This document shows, in pieces, positions 1-6,382 of a DNA stretch of 10,180 nt. The number at the start of each line of letters is the position of its first letter. Position 1 is the first letter of the stretch. Position numbers and translations under genes: made by a program. The notes below the pieces were generated by a model that had not been told where the DNA came from, did no database searches, and was given only the letters and a program-made list of their open reading frames with translations. This stretch comes from a bacterium (GTDB taxonomy: Bacteria; UBP7; UBA6624): the NCBI GenBank assembly GCA_014384545.1, contig JACNFQ010000021.1:1-10180 (forward strand). Direction: 5' to 3'.

Positions 1-2035
1 GAGTTGGGCTGGGGTGTGGGAGAGACTTAGAAGCCTCCAAGACCTCAGCGATCGTTGCCCACTCTACCTGTCCTGATGCTACCAGCTCGTCACCTGCATC
101 TAGCCAAGCATCCAAAACAGAGAGGTTCGGATAGCTACCGTAAGACCAAACGACATAGTGGAAGTTCACCTTATGGGAATCAACCAAAGTGAGTGCTTCA
201 TCTATCTCGGAGCTCCAAGCGAGAATATCGTGGCGGTTGAAGGAGCATCTCGTGTGGCTTTCAGAACTTGCCGCCGCTTCGGCAAAACAGTTCAATGTGC
301 CTGAAGAGGGTGCCATGAGCACCCCTCTCTCTTGGGGGACGAGCCAATCACTGCCTGACCTCGCCCACCAGGGATGGAGTCTCATCTCTAATCCCTCGGG
401 AAAGACTTGATGGCACGCTCTGGGGTTGGCACAGTCCTTATAGGGGTCTGGTCGCATCGATCTAGGCATTGCGTTTAGACAGTAGGCAACGATTCCTGTG
501 ACGACTTGGAACCCTCCTCTTTGGGCTGCCCCTACCCAATCCAGATTGGAGCAAACACCAGAGACACCCTCTACACGAAGACTAGCCACCCTTTCCGCGC
601 GTCCCCGTCGATCTAGGAGATCAGAGGCAAACTCCCTTTGAGTATACCCTATATCAGGGTTTCCTCCCAAGTCAGCATGGACCCCAACGCCATGCCCCCT
701 AGCCAAAAGATCGGCCAGAAGAGGGTCGCCACGCGTTTCAAGCTCCACCACAAACTCGTCCCTAACTTCCCATGTGGGCGTGGCGTTATGGGCATCAAAG
801 AGGTCTGCAAGAGAAAGGAGGTCATTTCGGTAGTTCTCAAAAACAGTTACCACCTCCCAATGCCAACCTTCAAGGTGAAATACGAAACCGATCTTGAGTC
901 TGTTGCTGCTGCCAAATGAGGGCATTTCAACGATAGGAGGAATCCCTCTGATTTCGGTAGCGAGGGCAGGGTTTCTTGTTTGGTTTGATCTTTGGTGTTT
1001 TCTTTCGTTGAGCTTTGGGAACGACAACTTATTCCCTGATGATAGACACGCTTCCTGCCCCCCTCTCCCACCCCCAAATCCCAATGTGGGTAGCCCCGTC
1101 CCGATTCCTCTTGCACTTCGATACCTACTAACCAAGGCTGAAACCGTCTCAATGCGGTTTGGTTTTTCACCTACAAACTCTAACCACCGAGCAAAATCTG
1201 TAGCGGGGAGACCCCCCCTAACTTCTGCCTGATCCACGATATCCCAAACGTGGGTAACAAGACCAAATAGTTCCCTCTTACCACTTTGCTCAAAAGCAAC
1301 CTTCGTAGGGTCTAGAGAGGGCTGGTCATGTTCTTGATAGCTGGTGCCCACTTGGACGAATGAGAGGTTGGGGCAGAGGTCGGTAACGCGGTTGGGTGGG
1401 CGTCCTGCGACTGAGAGATCTCCTCCTTTGCCAGCCACATCAATAGGAAAGAAAGCGACTAGATCGGTCATTTCGGCCTTGCGGTCCGTCGGTGTGTTCG
1501 TATTCATCACGACACCTAATGATTCCATAATGGCGAGTAAATCCCCCATATCCCCTCGATACCTTCTGTCGCTTTGGGATTCGGGACGATTAGAGAAACC
1601 ATCCCAATCTGGATGGTCATAACCATGATGATGAAGCCCCCATTCGTGTCCATTTCTTACCCACTGTTGAGCGAGGTTCAATCGGGACGAATCGGCAGCA
1701 ATATACTCTACCCATTGGGGGTGGGCAAGGAGTGTCAGTTTCGCCTCTTTTTCATCGGCAAGATGAACGAGACGAACGAGATGTGGCCAATAGTGTGCTT
1801 GATACCGTGTGTGGGTGGTGGAACCTCCGTTGGAATAGGGTTTTCCTTGGTGAACAGGGGCGTTCCCGACTTCTAGATGAAGAGCAAAAAATGTGCCGAA
1901 GGGAGTCCGTTGGGCAACCCCACGATCCTCCTCTAAGGGTGCCTCCTGATGGGATGCGTTGTCGCCTTCAACTTTCGGTGCATTTCCCGCCAAGACGAGG
2001 AGAAGGACAGGAGGCAGCATCCAAGAGAGTCTCAC
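1..2035 (-). CDS. Secreted tandem polysaccharide-deacetylase-like protein (3' end outside window)
   Basis: The minus-strand frame is open from GTG at 2035 to the left edge, giving 678 residues with no stop, so the C-terminus is missing. Residues 1-17 form a signal peptide (R2, then a Leu/Val/Pro-rich core from about 6 to 16). Two copies of a deacetylase-like alpha/beta domain follow, roughly 46-305 and 380-666, joined by a Gly-rich then polar linker (about 312-378). Each copy starts with a strand ending in His-Leu-Glu (H53-E55, H387-E389), where classical NodB-type enzymes have an acidic motif. Copy 1 then has G129-H-E and an H137-x3-H141 pair like the metal-binding HxxxH of polysaccharide deacetylases. 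Copy 2 has G447-H and H453 but no second His, so it is probably inactive. Copy 2 has six Cys (495, 519, 535, 541, 583, 597), suggesting disulfides. The GTG start is preferred over ATG at 2020 because it supplies the basic N-region. The substrate is unknown. Family assignment rests on motif order and fold pattern, and is moderate. Confidence 0.6.
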   Translation of the reverse strand, partial: MRLSWMLPPVLLLVLAGNAPKVEGDNASHQEAPLEEDRGVAQRTPFGTFFALHLEVGNAPVHQGKPYSNGGSTTHTRYQAHYWPHLVRLVHLADEKEAKLTLLAHPQWVEYIAADSSRLNLAQQWVRNGHEWGLHHHGYDHPDWDGFSNRPESQSDRRYRGDMGDLLAIMESLGVVMNTNTPTDRKAEMTDLVAFFPIDVAGKGGDLSVAGRPPNRVTDLCPNLSFVQVGTSYQEHDQPSLDPTKVAFEQSGKRELFGLVTHVWDIVDQAEVRGGLPATDFARWLEFVGEKPNRIETVSALVSRYRSARGIGTGLPTLGFGGGRGGQEACLSSGNKLSFPKLNERKHQRSNQTRNPALATEIRGIPPIVEMPSFGSSNRLKIGFVFHLEGWHWEVVTVFENYRNDLLSLADLFDAHNATPTWEVRDEFVVELETRGDPLLADLLARGHGVGVHADLGGNPDIGYTQREFASDLLDRRGRAERVASLRVEGVSGVCSNLDWVGAAQRGGFQVVTGIVAYCLNAMPRSMRPDPYKDCANPRACHQVFPEGLEMRLHPWWARSGSDWLVPQERGVLMAPSSGTLNCFAEAAASSESHTRCSFNRHDILAWSSEIDEALTLVDSHKVNFHYVVWSYGSYPNLSVLDAWLDAGDELVASGQVEWATIAEVLEASKSLPHPSPT
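1058..1082 (-). other. G-quadruplex motif in the deacetylase-like gene
   Basis: Four runs (G3 ATTT G5 T G3 AGA G6) lie on the minus, coding strand and meet the usual four-tract, loop 1-7 pattern. They encode the Gly-rich start of the linker between the two domains (about residues 317-326). Confidence 0.5.
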
Positions 2036-2070
2036 AAGTTTATCCTAATGGGATTGCGGATGGGGGGCAA
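2036..2070 (-). promoter_or_regulatory. Predicted promoter of the deacetylase-like gene (leaderless or near-leaderless)
   Basis: On the minus strand TTGCCC (2070-2065), a 17-bp spacer and TAGGAT (2047-2042) are followed by 6 nt and the GTG start at 2035. The spacing fits a sigma-70 type -35/-10 pair with transcription starting at or next to the start codon. The AGGA inside TAGGAT lies 7 nt from GTG and could instead act as a Shine-Dalgarno, so the two readings cannot be separated here. The 53-bp gap after the upstream small gene shows no terminator hairpin, so read-through from the rmuC operon is also possible. Confidence 0.5.
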
Positions 2071-2088
2071 CTAGGCGTGTGCTCGTTA

Positions 2089-2319
2089 TCACTGTTTCTT
2101 GGGGGGGTTGCCTAGGTGCCACTTTCCGCAGTAAAGGCATTTGTAATGGTTGACTCGGTGGCCACGCTTATCCCACATCATTTCAGCCATCTTCTTCGCT
2201 TTCGCCTTGCTGGAATAGGCGCGTTTCTTGCCACACATCCGTTTCTTATGTCTTGCCGAATTTTTGCTATGGGGGGTCTCTCCCTTTCCTTTGGGCGAGG
2301 AAGAGTCCTTTGGGGTCAA
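2089..2319 (-). CDS. Small basic zinc-ribbon-like protein, 76 aa
   Basis: This is a 76-residue, strongly basic protein. A Ser/Lys/Pro-rich N-tail precedes a module from about C29 to L69: C29, then a Lys-rich YSSKAKAK helix-like segment, then C61-x2-C64-G-x-W67-H68-L69. C29, C61, C64 and H68 could make one CCCH zinc site (inference). The same pattern, with Cys-Gly-x-Trp-His-Leu at the end, occupies residues 18-59 of the protein encoded just upstream, so the two are paralogous modules. It resembles small uncharacterised proteins common in phages and actinobacteria that end the module in a CG-W-H-L motif; that comparison is from memory. The TTG start overlaps the upstream stop (TTGA), which favours translational coupling; no good Shine-Dalgarno is visible. 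An internal ATG at codon 28 would lose the tail but keep C29. A role in nucleic-acid binding is inferred only from charge and the putative zinc site. Confidence 0.6.
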   Translation of the reverse strand: MTPKDSSSPKGKGETPHSKNSARHKKRMCGKKRAYSSKAKAKKMAEMMWDKRGHRVNHYKCLYCGKWHLGNPPKKQ

Positions 2320-2819
2320 CCCGAAAAAGGTCTCTTACCGCAGGCTTTTAGGCACCTCTGATGTCCCAACACCAAATTCCCCACCCGATTACGCCCACCC
2401 TCCCTTGGCAATACGACAAAATCAAAGAAGATGTACCCTGGGTGGGTCCTGTCTAAGATCTTCCTATTCAAATGCTCCGAACAGACTGGACAATCCTCTC
2501 CATACTTAGAGAAAAGCTTGGTGATGCGCCGTGTACGCAACCGTCTCTTTCTCTTTTCACCCTCAGTTTTTGGGGGGATATACTTGAACTTATTCGCATC
2601 TCTTGCTTCCCACTTCTCTTTCTCTCCCTTGTAGTTCCTCCACAAGTGCCAATAACCGCAAGAACATTCGTAAGCCTCTAGTCTACCCGGGTAATCGCTG
2701 TGGAAAAACTCCCTTCTCTTTCGGGCTGCTGCCTTGGAACGGTATTTTCTCTTCCAGGGTGTGGGGCAGTTCTGTCGACTCGGTTTGCCTTTGCCCTTCT
2801 TCCCGATTGATGCACTCAC
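2316..2819 (-). CDS. Zinc-ribbon plus degenerate HNH-domain protein, 167 aa
   Basis: The N-terminal module (C18 to L59) has KRKYRSKAAARKRR followed by C52-x-C54-G-x-W57-H58-L59, matching the neighbouring 76-aa protein. A very basic segment (about 84-101) links it to an HNH-type domain: C110-x2-C113, D133-F134-V-V, G141-G142, N144, N148-L-V, H153-x2-C156. The framework (Cys pair, D-x-V-V, GG, N..NLV, second metal-binding pair) is that of HNH endonucleases. However, the catalytic His after the Asp is F134, and the Asn or His usually after the last Cys is L157. Only the middle Asn (N148) remains, so cleavage activity is doubtful and a DNA-binding role is more likely (inference). The GTG start shares one base with the rmuC stop (TAGTG), and a GAGGAG Shine-Dalgarno lies 8 nt upstream inside rmuC. 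It is therefore co-expressed with rmuC. Confidence 0.65.
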   Translation of the reverse strand: MSASIGKKGKGKPSRQNCPTPWKRKYRSKAAARKRREFFHSDYPGRLEAYECSCGYWHLWRNYKGEKEKWEARDANKFKYIPPKTEGEKRKRRLRTRRITKLFSKYGEDCPVCSEHLNRKILDRTHPGYIFFDFVVLPREGGRNRVGNLVLGHQRCLKACGKRPFSG

Positions 2820-4039
2820 TATTGGGGCTCCTCCTCGTCATCCTCCCCTTCCTGACACGCCAAGCCCTCGGGGAGGCTCTTCGTAGCTTGAACACCAAGT
2901 CTCTTGAGTTTCTCCACTTGCCCCACGAGATTACCCTGCCCCGTCTTGAGCTGTCCAAATGCCTTGTCAAGCGCCACTTGGGCTTTGCCCAATCGAGCCC
3001 CTACTTCAAGAAGGCTCTCCGCAAAGAGAACAAACTTGTCGTACAACATCCCACCCCTCTTCGCAATCTCTCGCGCATTTTGGCTTTGATCTTCTTGCCT
3101 CCAGGCTGTCTCCACGGTGCGCAGCAACGCCAATATAGTGCCGGGACACGCCATGACGATATTCTGGGCTAGCCCCAGTTGGTACAACGAATCATCCGCA
3201 CTGATCGCCTCAATGTATGCGGATTCGGGAGCGACAAACATCACCACAAAATCAAGCGTCCTTACCCCATCAGCTAACTCATACCTCTTCTTGCCTAGTC
3301 CCTTTAGGTGGTTTCGCATTGAGGTTAAGTGTCGACCAAATGCTTCTTCTCGTTCCCGATCGCCAGTCGCCTTCGTGTATTCAAGGTACGCCGTCATGGA
3401 GACCTTGGAGTCGATGAGAATCTGTCGCCCGTGAGGCAAATGAACGATGACATCGGGGCGGAGGTTTCTCTCTCCAGTTTCGGGGTTCTTGAGCCCTCCC
3501 TGTTTGGTATACTGACGACCCTCTTGGAGTCCTGCCATTTCTAGAAGGCTCTCTAAGACCATTTGCCCCCACTCGCCTTGGGCTGAAGTCTGCCCCGAGA
3601 GGGCGTTGGTCAAACCCTGCGTCTCTTTTTGGAGAAGAGCAGAGAGATCCGAAAGCCCCTTCATCTTCTCCTTGAGAACTTCCCTCGATTTTTCGCCCTC
3701 GGAGTGGGTCTCGTCCACACGCTTGCGGAAACCCTCAAGATCTCTTGTTAGGGGATTTAGGAGATTGCCGAGTCGCTCTTCTAGATCTTTGCGAGATTCA
3801 CCCAAGTCACCCTTCGTTTTCTCCCGAAACCCTTCCAGTGCCTCGTTAGCAATTTGCTTAAGTATAGCCTGGGAACCCTCTTGGTTCTCTGTAATGCTCT
3901 CCAGTCTTAGTTCTGCCCTTTGACAGTCATGGCGCGCCCTCTCTTCCTTCTCAAGCAACTCCTTTTTTTCCTTTTGAGAAGACCACCCCACCAAGAATGC
4001 TCCTAATGCCAATCCCACCAGTAGATAGAGGAACTCCAT
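2819..4039 (-). CDS. rmuC: DNA recombination protein RmuC homologue
   Basis: This 406-aa protein has RmuC architecture: an N-terminal membrane segment (about 3-18), a long charged coiled coil (about 22-145), then the RmuC domain (about 155-385). Diagnostic features are the GGLKNPETGERNLRPD stretch (181-196) and the ILIDSKVSM strand (207-215), where D196, D210 and K212 fit a PD-(D/E)xK nuclease-fold active site. LDFVVMFVAPESAYIEA (262-278) and the A-W-R-Q-E segment near 312-316 are also typical. The family is known from E. coli as limiting DNA inversion and short-repeat rearrangement; its biochemical activity is still poorly defined. The C-terminus is an acidic tail (EDDEEE). The ATG at 4039 has no Shine-Dalgarno but has TAAGAT 7 nt upstream. 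It heads an operon with the two zinc-ribbon genes, each overlapping its predecessor. Confidence 0.93.
   Translation of the reverse strand: MEFLYLLVGLALGAFLVGWSSQKEKKELLEKEERARHDCQRAELRLESITENQEGSQAILKQIANEALEGFREKTKGDLGESRKDLEERLGNLLNPLTRDLEGFRKRVDETHSEGEKSREVLKEKMKGLSDLSALLQKETQGLTNALSGQTSAQGEWGQMVLESLLEMAGLQEGRQYTKQGGLKNPETGERNLRPDVIVHLPHGRQILIDSKVSMTAYLEYTKATGDREREEAFGRHLTSMRNHLKGLGKKRYELADGVRTLDFVVMFVAPESAYIEAISADDSLYQLGLAQNIVMACPGTILALLRTVETAWRQEDQSQNAREIAKRGGMLYDKFVLFAESLLEVGARLGKAQVALDKAFGQLKTGQGNLVGQVEKLKRLGVQATKSLPEGLACQEGEDDEEEPQ
2828..2836 (-). promoter_or_regulatory. Shine-Dalgarno for the HNH-like gene inside the 3' end of rmuC
   Basis: The GAGGAGGAG sequence, which encodes the Glu run near the end of RmuC, sits 8 nt before the GTG at 2819. 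It is the clearest ribosome binding site in the window. It supports GTG as the start and translation of this gene from the rmuC message rather than from its own leaderless promoter. Confidence 0.7.
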
Positions 4040-4052
4040 AAGTTATATCTTA
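4040..4052 (-). promoter_or_regulatory. Predicted -10 box of rmuC, leaderless spacing
   Basis: TAAGAT (4052-4047) ends 7 nt before the rmuC ATG, and no Shine-Dalgarno is present in the 20 nt upstream. No convincing -35 is seen 16-18 bp further up (a C-run lies there). The 126-bp gap between the DUF502 stop and this site holds no recognisable terminator hairpin or other gene. Confidence 0.5.
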
Positions 4053-4165
4053 CAACTGGATGGGGGGGATGCCCGTTCTTCGTTTGTCTCTCACCTAGGA
4101 GATGGATGTTTGGTGACGTGTGGTGGCGTTGGGTTTACACTCCAATCTCACAGTCTAGCCAATAA

Positions 4166-4795
4166 CTAGCTTTTCTTGATCTTGGATATCTCACCTGTAT
4201 GGTCTATAGGGAAAGAGTCTGGTGTTGCTATCCCTAAAGAGAGAACAGCTTGCATCCCTTCCTCAATGGTCCAGCCGGGATCTCGCACTTTTCGTTCTTC
4301 CACAAAAACGACCCAGCCCGTAGCGGGGTTAGGAGGAATGGGAATAAAGCACTTTAGGAGTTTTTGCCCAGAGATATTATCCTGCACTTCGCCCGAAACG
4401 AATCCCACAGTCCATTGGTCGTCTCCCAAATAGGGGACGAGAACGGGGCGTTCAAAAGCTCTCCTCTCTTCAGGGGAGAGATGTTTGGCCAATTGCTTCC
4501 CTACTTTCCATGTTGTGCCCACAATCGGAATGCGCTCTGTCAATCTGTCTAAGAGCATCATCACACTCTTTCCCAGTAGATTGCTAGCGAGCAAACCCAC
4601 AAAATAGAGAACCGTTATAAGTGCAAGGAGTCCCAACCCTGGAATCCTGTCAAAAAGTTCAGGACCCAAGGAACGGACGGCTCGGTCGATGGCGACATAG
4701 GTCATCTTGACTACCCAACCCACCAACGCCAGTGGAATCAGAGTAAGAAGTCCCCTTAGTACATAACTCTTGAAATGGACACCCAACCGTTTCAC
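4166..4795 (-). CDS. DUF502 family membrane protein
   Basis: This 209-aa protein has two membrane helices near the N-terminus (about 13-33 and 52-73) and a soluble C-terminal part. Family signatures are the R14-G-L-L-T-L-I-P start of helix 1, the ERIPIVGTTWKVGKQ stretch (87-101), corresponding to the conserved IP-V---Y---KQ segment, and the PNPATGWVVFV stretch (155-165), corresponding to the PNP-(S/T)G motif. DUF502 proteins are found in many diderm bacteria, and no biochemical function is established. The GTG at 4795 starts 35 bp after the dsbD stop. The nearby ATG at 4803 is out of frame and closes after three codons. TAAAAT with a TTGCCC -35 lies just upstream, so the gene may be transcribed alone as well as with dsbD. 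Confidence 0.88.
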   Translation of the reverse strand: MKRLGVHFKSYVLRGLLTLIPLALVGWVVKMTYVAIDRAVRSLGPELFDRIPGLGLLALITVLYFVGLLASNLLGKSVMMLLDRLTERIPIVGTTWKVGKQLAKHLSPEERRAFERPVLVPYLGDDQWTVGFVSGEVQDNISGQKLLKCFIPIPPNPATGWVVFVEERKVRDPGWTIEEGMQAVLSLGIATPDSFPIDHTGEISKIKKS

Positions 4796-4830
4796 AGGAC
4801 CATTTTACTCTGCCACGGGCAAAAGGGCAA
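4796..4830 (-). promoter_or_regulatory. Predicted promoter of the DUF502 gene
   Basis: TTGCCC (4830-4825), a 17-bp spacer and TAAAAT (4807-4802) are followed by 6 nt and the GTG at 4795. The -35 sequence and spacer length are identical to those of the deacetylase-like gene promoter. No Shine-Dalgarno is present, which fits a leaderless transcript. The promoter occupies almost exactly the short gap after dsbD. Confidence 0.55.
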
Positions 4831-6348
4831 CTACCACTTCTCTAACGCTTCAACGATCTCCTCTACACCAAACTCCCCTTCGTGAATGAAGGTCGCTGGT
4901 TGGTCGGGATAGGGTACAACGATCAATGCGGGCACTCCATTCACACCATACTTCTCTCTCAACGCCCTTTCGTCTTCGCTCTCTTCGGTCAAATCGACGG
5001 TCACGAAGTCCCAACCCTCCAACACTTCCTGGACGGTTGGGTCGGTCAAGACATTCCTCTTTATACCCCAACAGGGAATACACCACCTAGCAGAAATATA
5101 ATAAACTGTAGCACCTAAAGGAGGAGGAACAGTGCCCTCTCCGGTATCAACCCGAGCCCACCCCAAGAACGCAGCATACCCCAAAAGGGCAACACCCATG
5201 AACTTCTTGAGCCTCATCAACCATGCTCCACCCTTTGGCAACTGAGCCCCAGCGACCGCAAATCCGAGCAAGGGGAGAGACATCCCCAACCCCAAAGTCC
5301 CAAATAGGAGCAAGCCCTCCGACAGACTTCCACTCGCTGCAGCAGCACCCGATGCACTCGCCAAGACGGGAGCCGTACAGGGGGCAGCGGCGACGCCAAG
5401 AGCTGCCCCCATACCGACTTTACCCCGTCCGCGCAACCAATCTGCTGCGTGGGAGAGTCCTGTCCCTGGGTGGGGGGTCCACCCTGTCAGCATGACCACG
5501 CCCATCACCCCAAACAAGAGAACCAACCCCCACCCCACCCACTCACTTTGGAGCACTGCTCCCGCTACCAACCCCAAACTCGCTGCCACCCCGCCCACCA
5601 CGGCGTATGAACCCACCAAACCGAATACAAAAGGAATCCCCCCTTTCAATGCTCCCCACCCCTTGTTTCCATCAGACAACGAAAGAAGAATAATAGGGAG
5701 AATGGGATAGATACATGGCGAAAAAGCTAGAGCCAACCCTGCTAAGAATAGAACCCAAAGACTGGGGGCAACCGTGCGATTTACCCCTGCCACCTGAGAG
5801 TGGTTATCTTCATCATCAACGGGAATCTGAGGGGGCATCTCCTCACTCTTGCCACTTTGATGGGGCAGAAGAGTCTCGGACATCCCAACGGCGTCTGGCG
5901 ACCATTCCAAGGCTCCCGTTTCCACTTCTAGAGATGTGGGGGGGAAACAGACCCTATCGGTACACGCTTGAAACTCCAGTGTACCAAGAACGGCTGAAGA
6001 CTCTTCCACCACCACACCGTTGACAATCAGGACAACTTCACCTTCATATACCAAGACAGGATCGTCCGACCAGCCAAAGCGAAGAGATACGGGCTTGGGA
6101 TACTGGACTTTGCCCCAATCCACAGCTCCTTCAGAAGGCGAGAACAAAGTAGGCACAAGGAAGTCATCTAATGGCTTCTCCCCATTGATGTGCCAGCCCT
6201 CGGGCAAATCAATGATGATCTCCCAAGAGACCTCCATGCCTATTCTCGCAGGCTGAGGATGGAGAAAGCCAATCGCTCTCACCTCTTCATCCTGTCCTGG
6301 AAAACCCCCTCCTCCCCATAATGTCAACGCGAAAAGAAGATGAACCAT
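4831..6348 (-). CDS. dsbD: Thiol:disulfide interchange protein DsbD, compact form
   Basis: DsbD passes electrons from cytoplasmic thioredoxin across the membrane to periplasmic thiol-reducing proteins. All three parts are present in 505 aa. A short signal segment (about 1-17) leads into an N-terminal domain (about 25-150) with its C129-x4-C134 redox pair. The membrane part has C212 in F-S-P-C-I-Y-P and C324 in A-A-P-C-T-A-P, the two conserved intramembrane Cys. A C-terminal thioredoxin-like domain (about 411-505) has W422-C423-I-P-C426 and the cis-Pro context G-V-P (471-473). I count about six membrane helices (197-222, 239-262, 271-290, 310-338, 343-367, 383-399), against eight in E. coli DsbD; the two helices normally just before the thioredoxin domain appear to be absent. 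An even number still leaves both soluble domains outside. The DUF502 gene follows 35 bp downstream. Confidence 0.93.
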   Translation of the reverse strand: MVHLLFALTLWGGGGFPGQDEEVRAIGFLHPQPARIGMEVSWEIIIDLPEGWHINGEKPLDDFLVPTLFSPSEGAVDWGKVQYPKPVSLRFGWSDDPVLVYEGEVVLIVNGVVVEESSAVLGTLEFQACTDRVCFPPTSLEVETGALEWSPDAVGMSETLLPHQSGKSEEMPPQIPVDDEDNHSQVAGVNRTVAPSLWVLFLAGLALAFSPCIYPILPIILLSLSDGNKGWGALKGGIPFVFGLVGSYAVVGGVAASLGLVAGAVLQSEWVGWGLVLLFGVMGVVMLTGWTPHPGTGLSHAADWLRGRGKVGMGAALGVAAAPCTAPVLASASGAAAASGSLSEGLLLFGTLGLGMSLPLLGFAVAGAQLPKGGAWLMRLKKFMGVALLGYAAFLGWARVDTGEGTVPPPLGATVYYISARWCIPCWGIKRNVLTDPTVQEVLEGWDFVTVDLTEESEDERALREKYGVNGVPALIVVPYPDQPATFIHEGEFGVEEIVEALEKW

Positions 6349-6360
6349 ATGGGTATTATC
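6349..6360 (-). promoter_or_regulatory. Predicted -10 box of dsbD
   Basis: GATAAT (6360-6355, one mismatch from TATAAT) ends 6 nt before the dsbD ATG at 6348. There is no Shine-Dalgarno, so the spacing again predicts an almost leaderless message. No clear -35 is seen. This is the only lead gene whose hexamer departs from TANNNT at the first base. Confidence 0.45.
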
Positions 6361-6370
6361 AACTACGGAT

Positions 6371-6382
6371 TAGACTATCACC
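6371..6382 (+). promoter_or_regulatory. Predicted -10 box of the DUF4139 gene
   Basis: TAGACT (6371-6376) ends 6 nt before the ATG at 6383. An alternative TATTAT (6354-6359) would give a leader of about 17 nt; it overlaps the dsbD GATAAT on the other strand. Both genes are driven from a gap of only 34 bp between start codons. Confidence 0.4.

Noticed and set aside
1598-1617. Perfect 7-bp inverted repeat (ACCATCC, 6-nt loop) as a terminator or operator.
   Set aside because: It lies inside the deacetylase-like coding region, just after the HxxxH motif, has no T-run, and is explained by the His-Pro-Asp-Trp-Asp codons.
189-2361. Many short plus-strand ORFs across the first 2 kb, suggesting decayed or non-coding DNA.
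   Set aside because: The minus strand is open in one frame over all 2035 bases with a signal peptide and two related domains. The short plus frames are shadows of it.
2603-3172. 189-codon plus-strand ORF opposite the rmuC/HNH-like junction.
   Set aside because: It is antisense to two well-supported genes, has no recognisable domain, and its composition mirrors their codons.
4053-4165. Possible small gene, riboswitch or terminator in the 126-bp gap before rmuC.
   Set aside because: I see no ORF with a start signal, no stable hairpin followed by T residues and no recognisable aptamer pattern.
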